Source: Sweltsa coloradensis
Lineage: Eukaryota; Arthropoda; Insecta; Plecoptera; Chloroperlidae
Assembly (NCBI GenBank): GCA_024449915.1
Contig: JAMZAV010000006.1
Span: forward strand, 434,001-498,000
DNA length: 64,000 nucleotides
Reading direction: 5' to 3'
Shown here: positions 1-10,636 of the stretch, piece after piece
How positions within the stretch are numbered: the first letter of the stretch is position 1
Layout: each line of letters starts with the position of its first letter
Program-made: the position numbers and the translations under genes
The notes under the pieces: generated by a model
Told to the model about the DNA's origin: nothing
Seen by the model: only the letters and a program-made list of their open reading frames with translations
Database searches by the model: none

Positions 1-125
1 TTGTCTTCCTTAATATTTAATTTAATACAATTCAAAATTTAAAAAATCCATCTCTACCGGGATTCGAACCCGGTTCTTCCACATTCTAGGTGTAAGCGCT
101 TTACCCAACTAGACTTTCGAATTTC
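1..125 (-). repeat. SINE family H, copy 1 (tRNA-derived, minus strand)
   Basis: Read on the minus strand, 125 to about 50 is tRNA-like: a D-arm-like 'agtctagttgggtaaagcg' segment, then a T-arm with GGGTTCGAATCCC. It is followed by a tail, GGATTTTTTAAATTTTGAAT, that recurs after the tRNA-like heads at 32645-32750, 48805-48886 and 53435-53540. A tRNA-like head with a shared non-tRNA tail marks a SINE rather than a functional tRNA gene. The acceptor stem is imperfect. The left end may run off the window. Confidence 0.7.
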
Positions 126-2409
126 TTAATTATATAAAGTATATTAACAATTTCACCTATACAGGAGTGTTTACCGACCAACCAAATCGAGTAATTTGTT
201 TAACTTGTCTATTGTCTTTGATTATTTTGATGTGTTTATGGTAATTATGATTTTTTCTAATAGCCTGATGACGGAAATGGTAAACAAACGTTGTTTTCAG
301 TTCACATATTAGAGTACTATTTACGCACTAAATGGGTTTAAATCGAGAGTTCCCCTTTGCATATTTAATTGGATTGTTTCATCGAAATAAAATAAACGTA
401 TTTTATGTAGTTTAAGAGGAAGGTAGGTTTTAGAAAAATTGAGTCCTTGCTTTAGTTTAAATAAATTTAATAAACTCGAATACAGCACACTATTGACACA
501 ACAAAACATAATCGATTTATGTATTATTGTTTTGGAGGTAATGTTGGTTTTGATAAAAGCATATTATGTGAAACTACATAGAAGTGAGAGCCTTATGGAA
601 ATATGCTTTGAATAATAACTTTAAGAATTTAATTTCAATTTACAATGCCATATTTAAGATACTATTTCGTCTTGTGTGCCTTATTCACATACATATTTTG
701 TTAACGAAATAAAACGTTGATTCCCTGGGAGTACATACGCCATGCTTAGGTGAAAAATCATAATAATTCCAAACTTATTTACAAAATGTCGGGTTGAGTG
801 GCAGGCATTCTTCACACCGACATCTAAGGCACGAAACTAACTTTTTTGTGCCGAGGTTTCCTGTAACGGTTTTTCTTAATTTTTACCCTGCATTTTTTGC
901 CTAACCACCAATTTACCCCACTCTTTCCTGTTTTCGCACAGTTTTACTTCTGTCACCTGATACTACGATTAAAAAAACAAAAACCAAATGTAGTAAGAAC
1001 AATAATATAATATTTAAATAATAAATGTTTTTTTTCAATTTAAAGTTTTATTTAATTTATTTTAAAATTTTTTCTATTATTTCACAGTCAAATGTGGCTG
1101 TTCATACTTACTCAGTACTTAGAGAATTTTAATGTCATGACAATTTCAGAGAAATTAATTTTATGCTGTCAAAGGGATGTATATTGTGGTTTCATTAAGC
1201 TACCTTTGTCTCTTCGTTAGCTAGACAGGTAAGCTTAGTGTTATACAAGGATAAAACCATAAGGACACAGAAACATTTGCCAACGTTCACTGTAATTCGC
1301 GCATTGAACATGCTGAAATATGATAAACATATAAGGACGACGGGATGTCGTGAATGTTGGATGAGTGCCATGGGTTTTACTAGGAGATAATTTATATCAG
1401 ACACAGAAGATTGTTTTTCAGCACTTTGAGCTGGTACAAAGCCTTAATAGTTCATTTCCGTTGGCATTTTGTGTCGAGTGACATTTGAATTTCCACCGGT
1501 CTGAATGTTTTATTAGATTCAAGGGCGATTGCTTGTGACGTCGGATATCACATGTTCATTGAGAAATAGCTCCGAGAAATAATCTAGTATTTATTGCGTT
1601 ATGCATAATCTCTATATTTATCAAGGACTTGTTTGAGGAAGTACATGAATACAAATAATAGAATAGAATAATAAAAATAAAACTTAAGAGTGTTAAGGTA
1701 CAACATAAGTAGTAATAATAATCCGGCAGACTGTTAATGTATAATTATTTATGTCAATGGCTGCGTGTTTGTGTGTTTTTTTCACCCGTCTTTATATAAT
1801 GTGTATGTATTTATATTTCTTACTTTATTGTGAATTATTTTTTGACATTAATATGCTGCTTCGGTGAAAGACCGATCTTTATTCGATGTTCGAACCTCGC
1901 TATTTTTGAAATTATATATGTGAACTTACTTTATGTGTGATTGTCGCAAATAATATTTTTTAGCAAAAAGTGAAATCAGGAACACAAATATTAATAAACT
2001 AAGAACTAAGAATAATTAAGTGGTTCAATAACGAACTAAAAGAGTAGAGATACTCGAGACTTGATGGTACTTTTGTGATCGTTACTAGTTTTTTCTAAAA
2101 TATTTACCAGAATCCAAGTATGAAATTATATGAATAGAAACATGAAAAAATGTCACGACACACTAAATGCATAACAATACTCCAAAAACAATACTTCTTA
2201 TGATGAATAATTATTATCGAGGCTCTTTGAGACGACGATCACAATACGAATCAGAATGAAATTTAAATGTTGTAAATTTAGAATCCATTCATTGAAGTCA
2301 AACACCTTCATCCTACCAATACCCATTTATTCTACAAAAATTCTGATTCGTCATTAAAACAATAATTACACTTAAATTAATATAAAACAAAGTAAATGAA
2401 ATGTATTTA
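126..2409. other. no recognised gene or repeat
   Basis: AT-rich sequence. Only short open frames without recognisable domains are present and none has splice context that convinces me. It is presumably upstream intergenic DNA or an intron of an upstream transcript. Confidence 0.5.
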
Positions 2410-2434
2410 CCCCCCCCCCCCCCCCCCCCCCCCC
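2410..2434. repeat. poly-C homopolymer (25 C)
   Basis: An uninterrupted run of 25 C followed by GGGG, directly at the left edge of a family C repeat. Other family C copies have no such run at this point. It may be an expansion or an assembly/base-calling artefact. Confidence 0.9.
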
Positions 2435-2435
2435 G

Positions 2436-2640
2436 GGGAACTTTCCCCTTCCCTTTGCCTTTGACTACCTCCCCGACGGCGACGACAATGACAACACGGA
2501 CGGATGATGACACAGACGGAGACGACCACGACGTGGGGAAACCCCTGCCCTCCCCATACGCTTGTGGCTGGTTCTGACCAGCACTGGCCTGTCCACCCCT
2601 TGTCCCCCTGCGCTATCCCTTACGTCCCTCCCTTTGTCTC
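2436..2640 (+). repeat. dispersed repeat family C, copy 1 (5'-truncated)
   Basis: It shares the segment 'gacggcgacgacaatgac', then the acacggacggatgatg and gacgaccacgacgtg blocks and the ggctggttctgacc block, in the same order as 36090-36290. More diverged forms lie at 23980-24330, 27480-27835 and 48078-48365. It is GC-rich against AT-rich surroundings. The upstream half seen in the other copies (cccggggtagaat..., agagcatggctct...) is missing, replaced by the poly-C run. The open frames here are by-products of base composition. Confidence 0.75.
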
Positions 2641-3936
2641 GATTAGCCAAGTTGCATAAAAATATGAGACGTAAAGCAATATCCAATCAATCAATATATT
2701 TACAAAATGGTGCAATCCTTCCCTCCTCTGCCAGAAGTCATGACATCTATACACTCTCTACTAACAAAGTACATCGAGTGACGTCACTGGTTGTTGTTGG
2801 GTGTGGGGAGGACTCAGTGCATCTTGGCTTTAGTCCCCCTCGGATAATGTCACACCTAATTCTAGTGTTGACGGCACCGGGCGAGCTGTCACCAAGACCG
2901 CAGCTAGCTACTCGTGTCGTCTCGTAATAACTAGTCGGGGACTTGATGCCAGCGGCGGTGACACCGAGGCTGGAGGGCGGGGAAATATCATGGAAACAAA
3001 CTTCACACTCATTAGGAAAGTGGAGCATTTGGCAAAGCTCTACTTCTGCAACCACGAAGCGCTTATTGATGGATTGTACAACTTTGCATCATTGTAAAAA
3101 ATATGTATTATTAAGGGTATTTCTTATCATCTGATCAATAAATCAATGTAGATCAATAAATAAAACGAAATATACGTTTTGGACCTTTCAACCAAATATA
3201 CTAAATAGAACTTTATTGGACGATTGAGGGGAGCGAACGAAGTCTCTATGGCAAGTTTTGCGGCACTTCGTTCTGTTTATGTCTGTGTGTTTGTATGTGT
3301 GTTCGATGCGTAGGGGCTAAACTACTGGTCCGATATTGACGAAATTTTACACCAACTAGCCTATATAAAATTAGAACTTAACAAATTACTTATTTTTTAA
3401 AATTACAGGTTCGCTCAGAAAAACTTTTTCTCCCCAATGTTACCACTATGTATGTTGACAACTGACAAAATTTAAAAAATTATATCTTGCCTTCTCAACT
3501 TGCAAAAAATAAATTACTGCAAAATTGTTAGTTTTACAGAGCTCAACTAATTTGGATTTGATTTGAGGAGCATAAAAGATGGATGCAGAATATCAGGAGC
3601 CAAAATGGGGTGCTTGAATGGACCTTTCTAAAACATATATTGGAGTCTTGATAACATTAATACTTTGGCGTTGGTGGTGTGATATGTTTCGGTGTCGCCC
3701 GCGTCCACGTGCAAAGCGATATAGCAATCGCTGCAGTAGAGTAACAGTCTCGACCTTGATCACAGGCTGTGACTCACACTTCTATCTTACAACTGATTTA
3801 TAGTTATTGTTTATCTGGAAATTATTTACCACAGCAATAACTGCGCCTGGTTATATTCTTAAGTGGCCTTGCTATTTACATTGTGAAACATAGGTTGTAA
3901 ATTATTTGCTAAAATAAAAATAAAATGCAAATGTAC
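2641..3936. other. no gene recognised; possible element edge near 3215-3420
   Basis: Open frames of about 60-120 codons occur on both strands but show no domain. The stretch around 3215-3260 (gattgaggggagcgaacgaa) resembles the GAGCGAAGCG-type ends of family E elements, but I found no matching second end. Confidence 0.35.
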
Positions 3937-3985
3937 CTGGGTACTCGCTCACTCGTTCAACAACGACTTTGGCGTTTTCCTAATT
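3937..3985 (-). repeat. solo terminus of family F Helitron-like element
   Basis: It matches the right terminus of the complete F elements: a cgctcactcgt block, then caacgactttggcgttttcc and cta. The opposite end is missing, so this is a fragment. It sits just left of the GTGA microsatellite and a complete F element. Confidence 0.6.
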
Positions 3986-4036
3986 AGAAGAAGGACTGAG
4001 TCTTACAATTCAACTCAAACGAGACTTTGTTCCTGT

Positions 4037-4222
4037 ATGAGTGAGTGAGTGAGTGAGTGAGTGAGTGAGTGAGTGAGTGAGTGAGTGAGTGAGTGAGTGA
4101 GTGAGTGAGTGAGTGAGTGAGTGAGTGAGTGAGTGAGTGAGTGAGTGAGTGAGTGAGTGAGTGAGTGAGTGAGTGAGTGAGTGAGTGAGTGAGTGAGTGA
4201 GAGTGAGTGAGTTAGTGAGTTA
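4037..4222. repeat. (GTGA)n microsatellite, about 180 bp
   Basis: A nearly perfect GTGA tetranucleotide array with slight degeneracy only at the right edge. On the minus strand it produces a spurious open frame of repeated THSL. The adjacent segment is related to 48421-48560, where only GTGAGTGAGTG is present, so the array appears to have expanded from a short seed inside a dispersed element. Confidence 0.97.
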
Positions 4223-4350
4223 AATCGCTCCAGAACTGCCGAATTGCTGACCAGATTGCGTTGAAATTTCAAACAGACGTCCAAGACCGGTATTTAGGGT
4301 GCTGTTAACATTTTCAGCAAAATCCGTTCCGATTTAAACTCACAAGAAAG
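4223..4350 (+). repeat. dispersed repeat family L, copy 1
   Basis: It matches 48421-48560 in order: GTGA run, gccgaa block, a 'gaaatttcaaac / gaaattttaaac' block, cagacgt/cgacata, 'tgttaacattttcagcaaa', and aaatccgttccgatttaaac. Identity is moderate and the ends are not defined. Confidence 0.65.
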
Positions 4351-4465
4351 AAAATTTTGAAAATTTGAACCAGTGATATCAATTTTGTTTACATTTTCCG
4401 CATAAACATGATCATGGTTGTGGCCACAGCCTGGGCGACAAACAATTCTGAAAGTAGCAATCATA

Positions 4466-4680
4466 CAAGAAAAACGCCAAAGTCGTTGTTAGGCGAGTTA
4501 TCGAGCCATGTGTTGAGTATTCGGGAACATTTGCACCCCTAGCCTAATAGGTAAGGGATGAAAGACCCACGGCTGTCTAGATCCAGACTTAGGTATAGTG
4601 GGAGGTAAAGGAATGTTCCCGGGTACTCAACACATGGCTCGCTCATTCGTCTAACAACAAATTTATGGCGTTTTCCTAGT
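4466..4680. mobile_element. family F miniature Helitron-like element, copy 1
   Basis: About 215 bp with long terminal inverted repeats of roughly 60 bp. Both ends start with (CTAG)GAAAACGCC and continue into a gttgttag, gagcgagccatgtgttgag, cgggaacatt series. The right end finishes in TTTTCCTAGT. Inside is a short unique centre. Both ends carry the AACG...CGTT mini-hairpin next to CTAGT that is also found at one end of family E. It is non-autonomous and has no ORF. Confidence 0.7.
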
Positions 4681-5330
4681 TTTAAATAAAAATAGTATTT
4701 TTGCTAAGGATACAAAACTGCGTGCATAAACAAACACGACATTTGATTTATTGTTCTTTTTAAGTTGAACGAACATAATAGCAGTGAAGTGTTCAATTAT
4801 TTGTCTTTATATTATAAAAACCCAAGAATGTGTTTCAGATTTTATCATATCAAAATGATGTTGCCAACTGAAAATAAATCAACTTTGGTAAAGAGTAAGT
4901 TCGAAATGAATTAATATATTCCTTATTGAAACAAAATGTACCTTTAAAGTTATAAAATTTTAAGGAGACATAATAAGTTCAACATTATTATTGTATATAC
5001 TGTCACATTGTTATATTTAGTATTTTTTACTAAATTTAGTTGCGTTAGTTTATGAATGTTTCCCAAACCTCCGAAATGATTTCGTTTTGCTTTCTACACA
5101 ACTTGTAGTCGAAACCTATTTGGTATTTCGCTGATGGCTGTAATGAGAAGTCGAGTTTGTTTCTGTGCTGGTGGGGACACTGGAGCGCAGTTTCAGGCTA
5201 CCATTGTACCAACGTCTCGAAGTCGAACAATACCTCCCCCCCTACTCCCCCTCCCGAGATACGTTGTACGGTCACTCATTGTCTAAGCTAAGATTGAAGT
5301 CTGGCTAGTCCAACTGAACTATCACAGATA
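4681..5330. other. no gene recognised
   Basis: AT-rich sequence with no repeat partner that I could find in the window and no convincing coding frame. Confidence 0.4.
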
Positions 5331-5339
5331 CGTCTGTTT

Positions 5340-5894
5340 TGTTAGCCTTGCAATCCGGCGTAAATTAAACATGACATTTGTGTCTTGTGTGCATGGTCCT
5401 ACTCCTCGTTCGTATAGAAAGTTAGTGACAGCGCACGTTTCTGCAATGTTACTTTAGACAAGTCTGCTTAAAATAGTTCGCCATTGTTTTTCAAAGATTT
5501 AAGAAAACCCTCTCCTTTACACTTACAAGAAAGTGTCTTAGATTCTCTAGTGTTCTTAATTGATGTCGGATTGAGCTGCTAGTGAACCGTTTAAACTCAG
5601 TGTACTACGGACCTTGACATATTTCTCCAAGTTCATACTCTCATCATAACACAAGTTTTGATTTTAGTACGCACTACAATACAGATTTGACGAAAGATAA
5701 TTTTCTGGACCCGGCACCTCCACCAAACCTAAAAATTTATTTTATACTCTGTAAAGTGTAGATTCTTTTCTTTATAAGAAAAACACTAAGTATTAAAAAT
5801 TATTTTCATAATCCTTACAATAACCTTATAATTATGTGTTTATCATGCACAAGCCCCAAGTTCCATTATATAAGCGTTTTATGTAGTGATGTAA
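5340..5894 (+). repeat. repeat family J, copy 1, carrying tRNA-Ala-end motif at 5709-5725
   Basis: It shares a long ordered series of blocks with 6155-6760: gtaaattaaacatg, tgtgtcttgt, gacaagtc, gttcg, gatttaagaaaacc, tttacacttacaa. From the motif region onward it also matches 9545-9810 (cagatttgac, ctggacccggcacc, gcagattctt, aagaa.aacac). It contains the 17-base motif exactly. It is followed directly by a family I segment, and the J+I pair is repeated once more downstream. Confidence 0.7.
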
Positions 5895-6125
5895 CAGGTG
5901 TATTCATCAGCTAAACCCTCAAAATATATTTAATTCATTCTTTTTTGTTTAATTATAGATTACCAAGTAAAAGAAAAAACATATTTGACCCACCATGATC
6001 CATGAAAATTGTCATTTTAGATTTAGGTCTAGCCGGCAAAGTTTCCAATAAGAAACAACATAGCGACGATCTTAAGAACCGGGACCTTGGAGAATTTTTG
6101 TAAGAACAAATAATGGTAATAATTG
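5895..6125 (+). repeat. repeat family I, copy 1 (partial)
   Basis: It aligns by eye with 6760-7150 and with the minus strand of 39671-40315: tattcat/tattcac edge, caccatga block, aattg.c.t block, ccataataaa-like block, gcgacgatc, ggga/tgacc.tggag.attt. It is shorter and more diverged than the other two copies. Confidence 0.6.
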
Positions 6126-6154
6126 ACTACAGATACGTGGTTTTCTTAGCGTAA

Positions 6155-6759
6155 TGAAACGTAAATTAAACATGCCATTTTGTGTCTTGTCTGGTCCTGC
6201 TCCTAGTTTGTATATATTCTAGAAAGTAAAGTAAGAACACAGCACGTAATCGCATTGTTACTTACATTGATAGACAAGTCCGCTTCAAATAGTTCGTCCT
6301 TGTTTTTCAGTGATTTAAGAAAACCGTCACGTTTACACTTACAATGAAGTTTCTGAGATCTAGTTCTAAACTAATGTGGGTTTTAACAAAGAGTAAACCT
6401 AAGTTAAGTGCTGCTTGTGATTAGTCTAGAAAATACAATTTAATAATTAAACCTTAAGAACATCTAAGAAACCAGAGCTTCCGTCTAATGCTATAGATCT
6501 CGTGACAGACAGGCAACGTATTTCACGTCGCTGTGCTCAATTAGAACCATTGCATGAGATGACGAGCTAAATGTAACATTTTTAGTAAAATCATCTCTGG
6601 ATTAGACACGCACATTCTCGAACTTTTTATTCTTCTACAAGTTTAGTTGTACTACGCACCACAGCAGAGATTTAACAAAAATGTATATTTGCTCGACCCG
6701 GCACCTCCACCAATTATACTAAGTATTATTTTTATGCTTGCTATGATTTGATTTTATTT
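6155..6759 (+). repeat. repeat family J, copy 2, with tRNA-Ala-end motif at 6696-6712
   Basis: Direct repeat of 5340-5894 (see that copy for the shared blocks). The motif ACCCGGCACCTCCACCA is exact. The offset to copy 1 varies from about 820 to 990 bp because of indels. J+I units thus lie head to tail. Confidence 0.7.
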
Positions 6760-7150
6760 CTTAAGGGGTATTCACACGCTAAATTGAATAATGTATTTCA
6801 TTCAGGCAAAATACTTATGCATTTGCTAAGTTACAGGAAAAATATTGGGTTCACCATGACCCGAAAAACAATTGCCTAATTTGGTAATATTTGAGCTACG
6901 TCCCATCGCCCAGAAATTCCATAATAAATAACATTGCGACGATCATTATGCCCCGTGACGCTGGAGGATTTTGGTCAAAAGAAAATATTGATCATTATTG
7001 ACGTACTTAATTACTTTTTCTGTAAATCCTCTACGTTCTGTTTTTGTAATTTAGGCAAGTGGATAGGTCAAAATATGCTGATTACCAAATTAGGTGTTTT
7101 TGGAACGCATGTTTTTGGGTGTTTGAGTGTATGTTTGTGCGCAGTTTTTA
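6760..7150 (+). repeat. repeat family I, copy 2
   Basis: It starts at AAGGGGTATTCAC, matching the right-hand terminus (reverse complement) of the fuller copy at 39671-40315, then shares atttcattcag, caccatgacccgaaaa, gcgacgatcattatgcccc, ggaggattt, attttggtcaaa-like, gtaaatcc, tttgtaatttaggcaa and tgctgattac blocks. The 101-codon open frame inside is a by-product with no recognised domain. Confidence 0.65.
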
Positions 7151-7179
7151 TGTCACAATTTTATAAGGCCTTTTATATA

Positions 7180-7300
7180 TTGGTTTGGTGCCTACAGGGT
7201 TGGTTGGCTTGGTCGCTTTGGTTTAATGTCCCTCACTGAAAATCAGTTAAATGACTGAAGTGGGAAGACTCTAAATACGAATTTATTTATTTATTTAGTA
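7180..7300 (+). repeat. SINE family D, 3' fragment with (TTTA)n tail
   Basis: It reads ctgaaaatcagtta, tgactgaagtggg, agactctaaatac and then TTTATTTATTTATTTA, the conserved 3' end of family D in sense orientation. The head is not present. Confidence 0.65.
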
Positions 7301-7560
7301 TCTATGTGAAACAATAAATAAATAGGTTGAAGCCAATTGAAGACATTCAGCAAAACGCCAATTTTCGCCAAATTCAGTATCAAAAAGCTTAAAATTTTCG
7401 TGTAATTAGTCATTTTAGTGAAGTTTTATTTAGAGAGTAAAGGACATGCGTTTTAGTCTAATTGCTGTTCGTTCGGCGGACTGACACCACAGGAGTTTGT
7501 TATTTTGCACATCTGTCACGAAAGTGAAACTGTATGGCTCTAAATTAATACATTTTAAAT

Positions 7561-7588
<28 letters not shown>
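7561..7588. repeat. poly-A tract (28 A)
   Basis: A run of 28 A preceded by an A/T-rich attttaaat segment. It could be the tail of an old retroposed insertion. No clear target-site duplication was seen. Confidence 0.85.
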
Positions 7589-7592
<4 letters not shown>

Positions 7593-8180
7593 TAGTTTTT
7601 ACGAATATTGGTTGGGTTAAACTCCAAAATTAACTATATTTGTGAATTTTTCTGGCTGAGTAAGACACAATTTTGAAAATCTATGACTGTAGGGCTGCCC
7701 ATCTATGCTTTATTGACAACTTTTCAAATTTCCATAATATGTCTGATGCTTCCTGGCCGAGCTAATAGCTTTTTGTCAACTGCCAAATGTGTCCCATTCT
7801 CTCTTAAAGGCATTAAATCACAATGGATGAAGTATTTTTTTAATACAAGAAGGGGTACAAAAAATAAGAATGCCGGACATTTTGGCAACCTTGGATGAGG
7901 CCTATACCCTATACAACGGTTTGTTTTGACGCGCGCCTGGGGGCATGTGACGCGGGTGGATGGGGACCTGCTGAGCTGACGGAGCCGGCCGGGCGAGGTA
8001 GACACTCGGTTAGAACACGTGTTGTATTTAGTAAGGGGTTGACATTCTGTGTGGATGGAGTGTTCGCAGATTTGTTCTAGCACAGTGACAGCTCAACAAT
8101 GTTTTTATGTACTAATTTAATTAATGTGATAGTGAATAGCATTACAAGGTTTGTCGAGATATGTGAAGAGTACGGATGGC

Positions 8181-8473
8181 TCAGTGACTTCAGTTAACAA
8201 ACATGCCTATATAGTTTGAAGTGTGGATTTTGTCTTCTTTTAGGTTCTAGTAGTTTTTAAAGTTAGTGATACGTGTGTCATACAAAGAGACGGCAAACAT
8301 ACCGAATAATTATTAGTTTTATAAATAATTACAGTGACTACAGTTAACAAACATAGTTGGAAGTGTGGATTTTGTCTACTTTTAGGTTCTAAGTTGTTTT
8401 TTAAGTTCGTGATAAATGAGTCATACAAAGAGACGGCAAACATACTGAATAATTCTTAGTTTTATAAATAATT
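8181..8473 (+). repeat. tandem duplication, two units of about 150 bp
   Basis: The unit contains gtgact.cagttaacaaacat, gaagtgtggattttgtct, ttttaggttct, gtcatacaaagagacggc, aaacatac.gaataatt and ttttataaataatta. It occurs once from 8181 and again from about 8334 with few differences. Confidence 0.85.
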
Positions 8474-8692
8474 AATGTGTGACGCGTGAGTGTTTAAATG
8501 TGGATGTATTGGACAACAAAATCAAAATCAGGTTTATGATACAGAAATGTGGTTTTCATATAATTCCGTGGGTTAAAATCGTGTTACAAATGTATACACT
8601 GTTCTAATCCTTACAATGATAAAGAAATCATTAAAGTCGAATCACTTTTAGTCAAAGAGTCCACAGTACTCCCGTATGCGACTTGAAATCCT

Positions 8693-9112
8693 TTAGATAT
8701 ATCGTTGTTCTTTACACGTGGAGAGTAACAAAAACTGTTGCCTAGCAGTGTTGAGAGAATGAATGTTAATAATATGCTCGAACCCATCATGGATAGTAAT
8801 ACAATCGAAATTAGCACGCAAATTTTTGATTTTTTCCGATTCGTGACAATATAAGCACTCTGTGTCGGTATCCATTGATGTACATTCATTACAACTACAC
8901 CATTTAAGATCACCTTTCCTGCCACTAAACTGTTTTATCCAGGCTTCTTTTTCTTTCTTTTTCTTTAGATTTTTCCTCTGTTCACTTTCTGTGTATGAAG
9001 GCTCGAAAATGAAGGGAGCTAATCCTAACACCCTGTACATAGAACAAACACTTTTCAACTGACCCGTCCTGTGCCCGATGGTATTGAATGGGCGGGCAGT
9101 GAGCGGCCGCAT
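8693..9112 (-). CDS. P2X7 C-terminal (ballast) domain-like ORF, apparently truncated
   Basis: A 139-codon minus-strand frame from ATG at 9112 to a stop at 8693. Visible features: a short APFIFEPSYTES segment, a Lys-rich stretch, then WCSCNECTSMDTDTECLYC followed by CITIHDGFEHII and ARQQF. This order (FEP...E, W-C-x-C-x-x-C with an M-x-T-x-x-E-C-x-x-C pattern, then C-I-T-x-H-x-x-F) fits what I recall of the zinc-binding cytoplasmic domain of P2X7 receptors. That domain also occurs in many invertebrate orphan proteins, often lineage-expanded. The second half of the domain (the R-Y-I-A-Y-R...P-S-C part) is absent: the frame stops after QRYI and the following codons do not restore the motif. It may be a decayed copy or one exon of a spliced gene. 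No transposase or receptor channel domain is adjacent. The family call rests on motif spacing only. Confidence 0.5.
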   Translation of the reverse strand: MRPLTARPFNTIGHRTGQLKSVCSMYRVLGLAPFIFEPSYTESEQRKNLKKKKEKEAWIKQFSGRKGDLKWCSCNECTSMDTDTECLYCHESEKIKNLRANFDCITIHDGFEHIINIHSLNTARQQFLLLSTCKEQRYI

Positions 9113-9544
9113 TTACTCGAGTCGATCGGTAGCGAAGCTCTGTAGCCATCCAGCTACGTCACGGGTGGTGACGTCACGCACCATACAATTTTCCACAATA
9201 TTGGTCGTACCATGTTTAAATATTGACCGATTTAATTCATTTTTTTTCTAAATTCTTAAAATAAATTTAGGTTTAACATAAGTAAGCAACAAGTCAATGT
9301 GATAGTATGGCTTTAAGCTCTAGATTATGTGATAATTTTAATTTTAATTTATTTTGTTTACATTTTAAAAATAATATTTGAATTTATTGAAATTGTTGCC
9401 ATTACAATACATTATTATTACAAAATGTGCTTAACTGACTATAGTTCATTATTATCGTGTGCATTAACTTACTTAGTTTTATGAATTGTCCTACTTTTTA
9501 AATCACCTTTTGATAGTTGTTGATTAGATACGTTAACTAAATAA

Positions 9545-9810
9545 ATTACCTTACATTCTCCAGCTTCATATTCCAACATACGGTTTGAATTTAATACTCA
9601 CTAAAAGTGCAGATTTGACAAAAGCTAAATATTTCCTGGACCCGGCACCTCCACCAAAACTGAAGTTTATTTCCTCTGAGCTCTCTGTGGCGTGCAGATT
9701 CTTCTACGTGTAAGAATAACACCTAGAATTTTAAATATCTCGTAATATTTACAGTAAAACTTATAATTGAAACTTGATACTAGTGTTTTATTATGCACTA
9801 GGCCCTAGTT
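9545..9810 (+). repeat. repeat family J, copy 3, with tRNA-Ala-end motif at 9640-9656
   Basis: It matches 5640-5870 through cagatttgac, aaa.gctaa.tat.ttctgg, the exact 17-base motif, gcagattctt.t, aagaa.aacac, the ttataatt and tttatcatgca.taggccc/agcccc blocks. The first half of J is not recognisable upstream. Confidence 0.65.
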
Positions 9811-10079
9811 CCTCTAGATCGACTTCGTGTTTATTCTTTGGTTTATTAGTCCTTAAAACACATGTGGTGGGTCCTTCTGAACTGGAGAACTTATAATTTG
9901 TACTCTTCTGTTACATACTTATAAGGTGTTTATCAGTACTTTTTCGAAAATACCACTTAATGGCTGTGGAAATATGCAATATGCAGTTGTATTAATTAAT
10001 AACATTTAAAATACACATTCAATAAGTTGATAAACAATATAAAACGTATAACATTAATAATCCATTAAATAAAATAAAA

Positions 10080-10145
10080 TAAAAAAATAAATTTTATTTA
10101 GAGTCTACCCACTCAGTTATATAACTGATTTTCAGTGGGGGAAGT
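10080..10145 (-). repeat. SINE family D, 3' fragment (minus strand)
   Basis: It reads tttatttagagtctaccc, actcagttatataactgatt, ttcagtgggg, almost identical to 38600-38650. Its 5' body was not found beyond 10150. Confidence 0.7.
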
Positions 10146-10636
10146 GATATACTTCAGTGGGAGAAGTATATCACTTTTCCGTGTACCCACTCTTAATGAA
10201 CAAGAAGAATTCTTCTTGAACAAACCTAATCTTGTTTGGTTTCAACTTAAATTTGGGATTAATAAAGTGTATTCTGGAACACCATTAGGCCTATATCAAT
10301 CTTCGTCTTTTTATGTTCAATATTGTTTAAAATTGATCATATGTTATTGACAACGGATGTTTATTCTATTGTATTAACTTTATAAATGGATTCCAATGAC
10401 ATAATTAACCATCTTTACGTAGGTTAGTGGGATAGTAGACGATGAATATCTTAGAGCGCTGGTTAGAACACCATCCTAGCTAACTAACTCGTGTGCGACA
10501 ATAGTCGACTTCGCAAATACAATAATGCTCATCAGTCAGGAATGACAATTGAGAGAATACATATTAAAAACTCTCGAATCAGATTCTCGGGTGCTAGCAC
10601 TGAGCCACATCTACCGAACAAGGATGTTTGTTTGAA

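Noticed and set aside
2313..3055. Several overlapping frames on both strands (66-121 codons)
   Set aside because: They lie in and next to the GC-rich family C repeat, shift frame between copies and show no domain.
4015..4284. Minus-strand 89-codon frame made mostly of THSL repeats
   Set aside because: It is a translation of the GTGA microsatellite, not a protein gene.
6934..7239. 101-codon frame with hydrophobic stretches, possible membrane protein
   Set aside because: It lies within a family I repeat and a SINE D tail, has no counterpart frame in the other copies and no domain.
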